Translations under genes and position numbers: made by a program | NCBI GenBank assembly: GCA_937892025.1 | Contig: CALAVA010000068.1 | Span: 1 to 13,428, forward strand | Origin: an uncultured Bacteroidales bacterium | GTDB lineage: Bacteria > Bacteroidota > Bacteroidia > Bacteroidales > WCHB1-69 | Reading direction: 5' to 3' | DNA length: 13,428 nucleotides | In this document: positions 13,192 through 13,428 of the stretch, one piece after another | Layout: each line of letters opens with the position of its first letter | How positions within the stretch are numbered: the stretch's first letter is position 1 | The notes under the pieces: generated by a model | Databases searched by the model: none | The model's input: the letters and a program-made list of their open reading frames with translations, nothing else | What the model was told of the DNA's origin: nothing

Positions 13192-13428
13192 ATGGAAATA
13201 CCATTTGCAGAGGCTTGGAAAATAAAAATGATAGAGCCTATAAAAAAATCAACAAGAGAACAAAGAGAACAATGGCTAAAAGAAGCCCATTATAATGTTT
13301 TTCAACTAAAAGCCGAACAAGTCTATATAGACCTTCTCACCGATTCTGGCACAGGAGCCATGTCCCAAGAACAATGGTCTCAAATGATGTTGGGTGATGA
13401 ATCTTACGCCGGTGCTACATCTTTTTAT
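13192..13428 (+). CDS. tnaA: Tryptophanase / tyrosine phenol-lyase, N-terminal part
   Basis: The first 79 codons of a PLP-dependent beta-eliminating lyase, cut by the window end. The segment [20 protein letters not shown], then [20 protein letters not shown], then [13 protein letters not shown] and [15 protein letters not shown] are hallmarks of the tryptophanase/tyrosine phenol-lyase family. The [20 protein letters not shown] start is like Bacteroidales tryptophanases as I remember them, which degrade tryptophan to indole, pyruvate and ammonia. The catalytic lysine and the residues that separate tryptophanase from tyrosine phenol-lyase lie beyond the window, so the symbol is a best guess. 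The ATG is preceded by an A-rich tract (AAAAAAAAGAAAATTTT). A long leader with hairpins precedes it. Confidence 0.8.
   Translation, partial: MEIPFAEAWKIKMIEPIKKSTREQREQWLKEAHYNVFQLKAEQVYIDLLTDSGTGAMSQEQWSQMMLGDESYAGATSFY

Noticed and set aside
13113..13295. Plus-strand open frame of 60 codons at the right end
   Set aside because: It overlaps the start of the tryptophanase gene in another frame; the true reading frame begins at 13192 and matches the family throughout.
1..13428. tRNA, rRNA, CRISPR arrays, insertion sequences, integrases or toxin-antitoxin pairs
   Set aside because: I looked for cloverleaf-like stems, regularly spaced repeats, transposase or integrase motifs and paired small genes and found none that could be supported.

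Overview
The window looks like a chromosomal fragment of a Bacteroidota member, probably a host-associated or anaerobic Bacteroidales-type organism. Three things support this. Promoter-like elements match the Bacteroidota pattern (TTTG, about 20 nt, TAnnTTTG), with one perfect copy upstream of the patatin gene. Intergenic DNA is AT-rich and ribosome binding sites are weak. The gene content also fits: a Bacteroidales-like tryptophanase start, lipoprotein PstS and ApbE, and a LolC/E-like permease. Base composition falls in steps from left to right. Counts on single 60-base lines gave about 55% GC at 61-120, 40-47% in 2041-3300, and 30-40% beyond 5700. The left end may therefore have a different history, or the contig may be chimeric.

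Layout. (a) 1-1532: the 3' end of a flavodoxin-family oxidoreductase on the plus strand, convergent with a patatin-like phospholipase on the minus strand that has its own promoter. (b) 1533-1781: a spacer holding that promoter and a large GC-rich stem-loop. (c) 1782-4122: a compact minus-strand three-gene module, transcribed HAD phosphatase, then ComF-like phosphoribosyltransferase, then DprA-like SLOG/Rossmann protein. This is the most interesting part of the window. (d) 4406-5389: a lone PstS-type lipoprotein on the minus strand, with no transporter genes beside it. (e) 5688-7990: plus-strand lpdA and fabD. (f) 8148-12886: a tightly packed minus-strand operon, transcribed secreted hypothetical, rbfA, FtsX-family permease, apbE, recF, gph-like phosphatase, ending in a strong hairpin. 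(g) 13192-13428: the first 79 codons of a tryptophanase/tyrosine phenol-lyase gene on the plus strand, preceded by a leader of about 180 nt with two terminator-like hairpins.

How the genes fit together. Most are housekeeping: dihydrolipoamide dehydrogenase, the malonyl-CoA step of fatty acid synthesis, ribosome maturation, recombination repair, flavinylation and phosphate binding. Module (c) is different. It combines three folds that all handle nucleotides, phosphoribosyl groups or phosphate, in a tight cassette, and each has unusual motif residues. It resembles a stand-alone accessory, possibly conflict or stress-response, system rather than the competence genes dprA and comF. That reading is inference; no integrase, transposase, restriction gene or CRISPR array is present to support mobility or defence directly.
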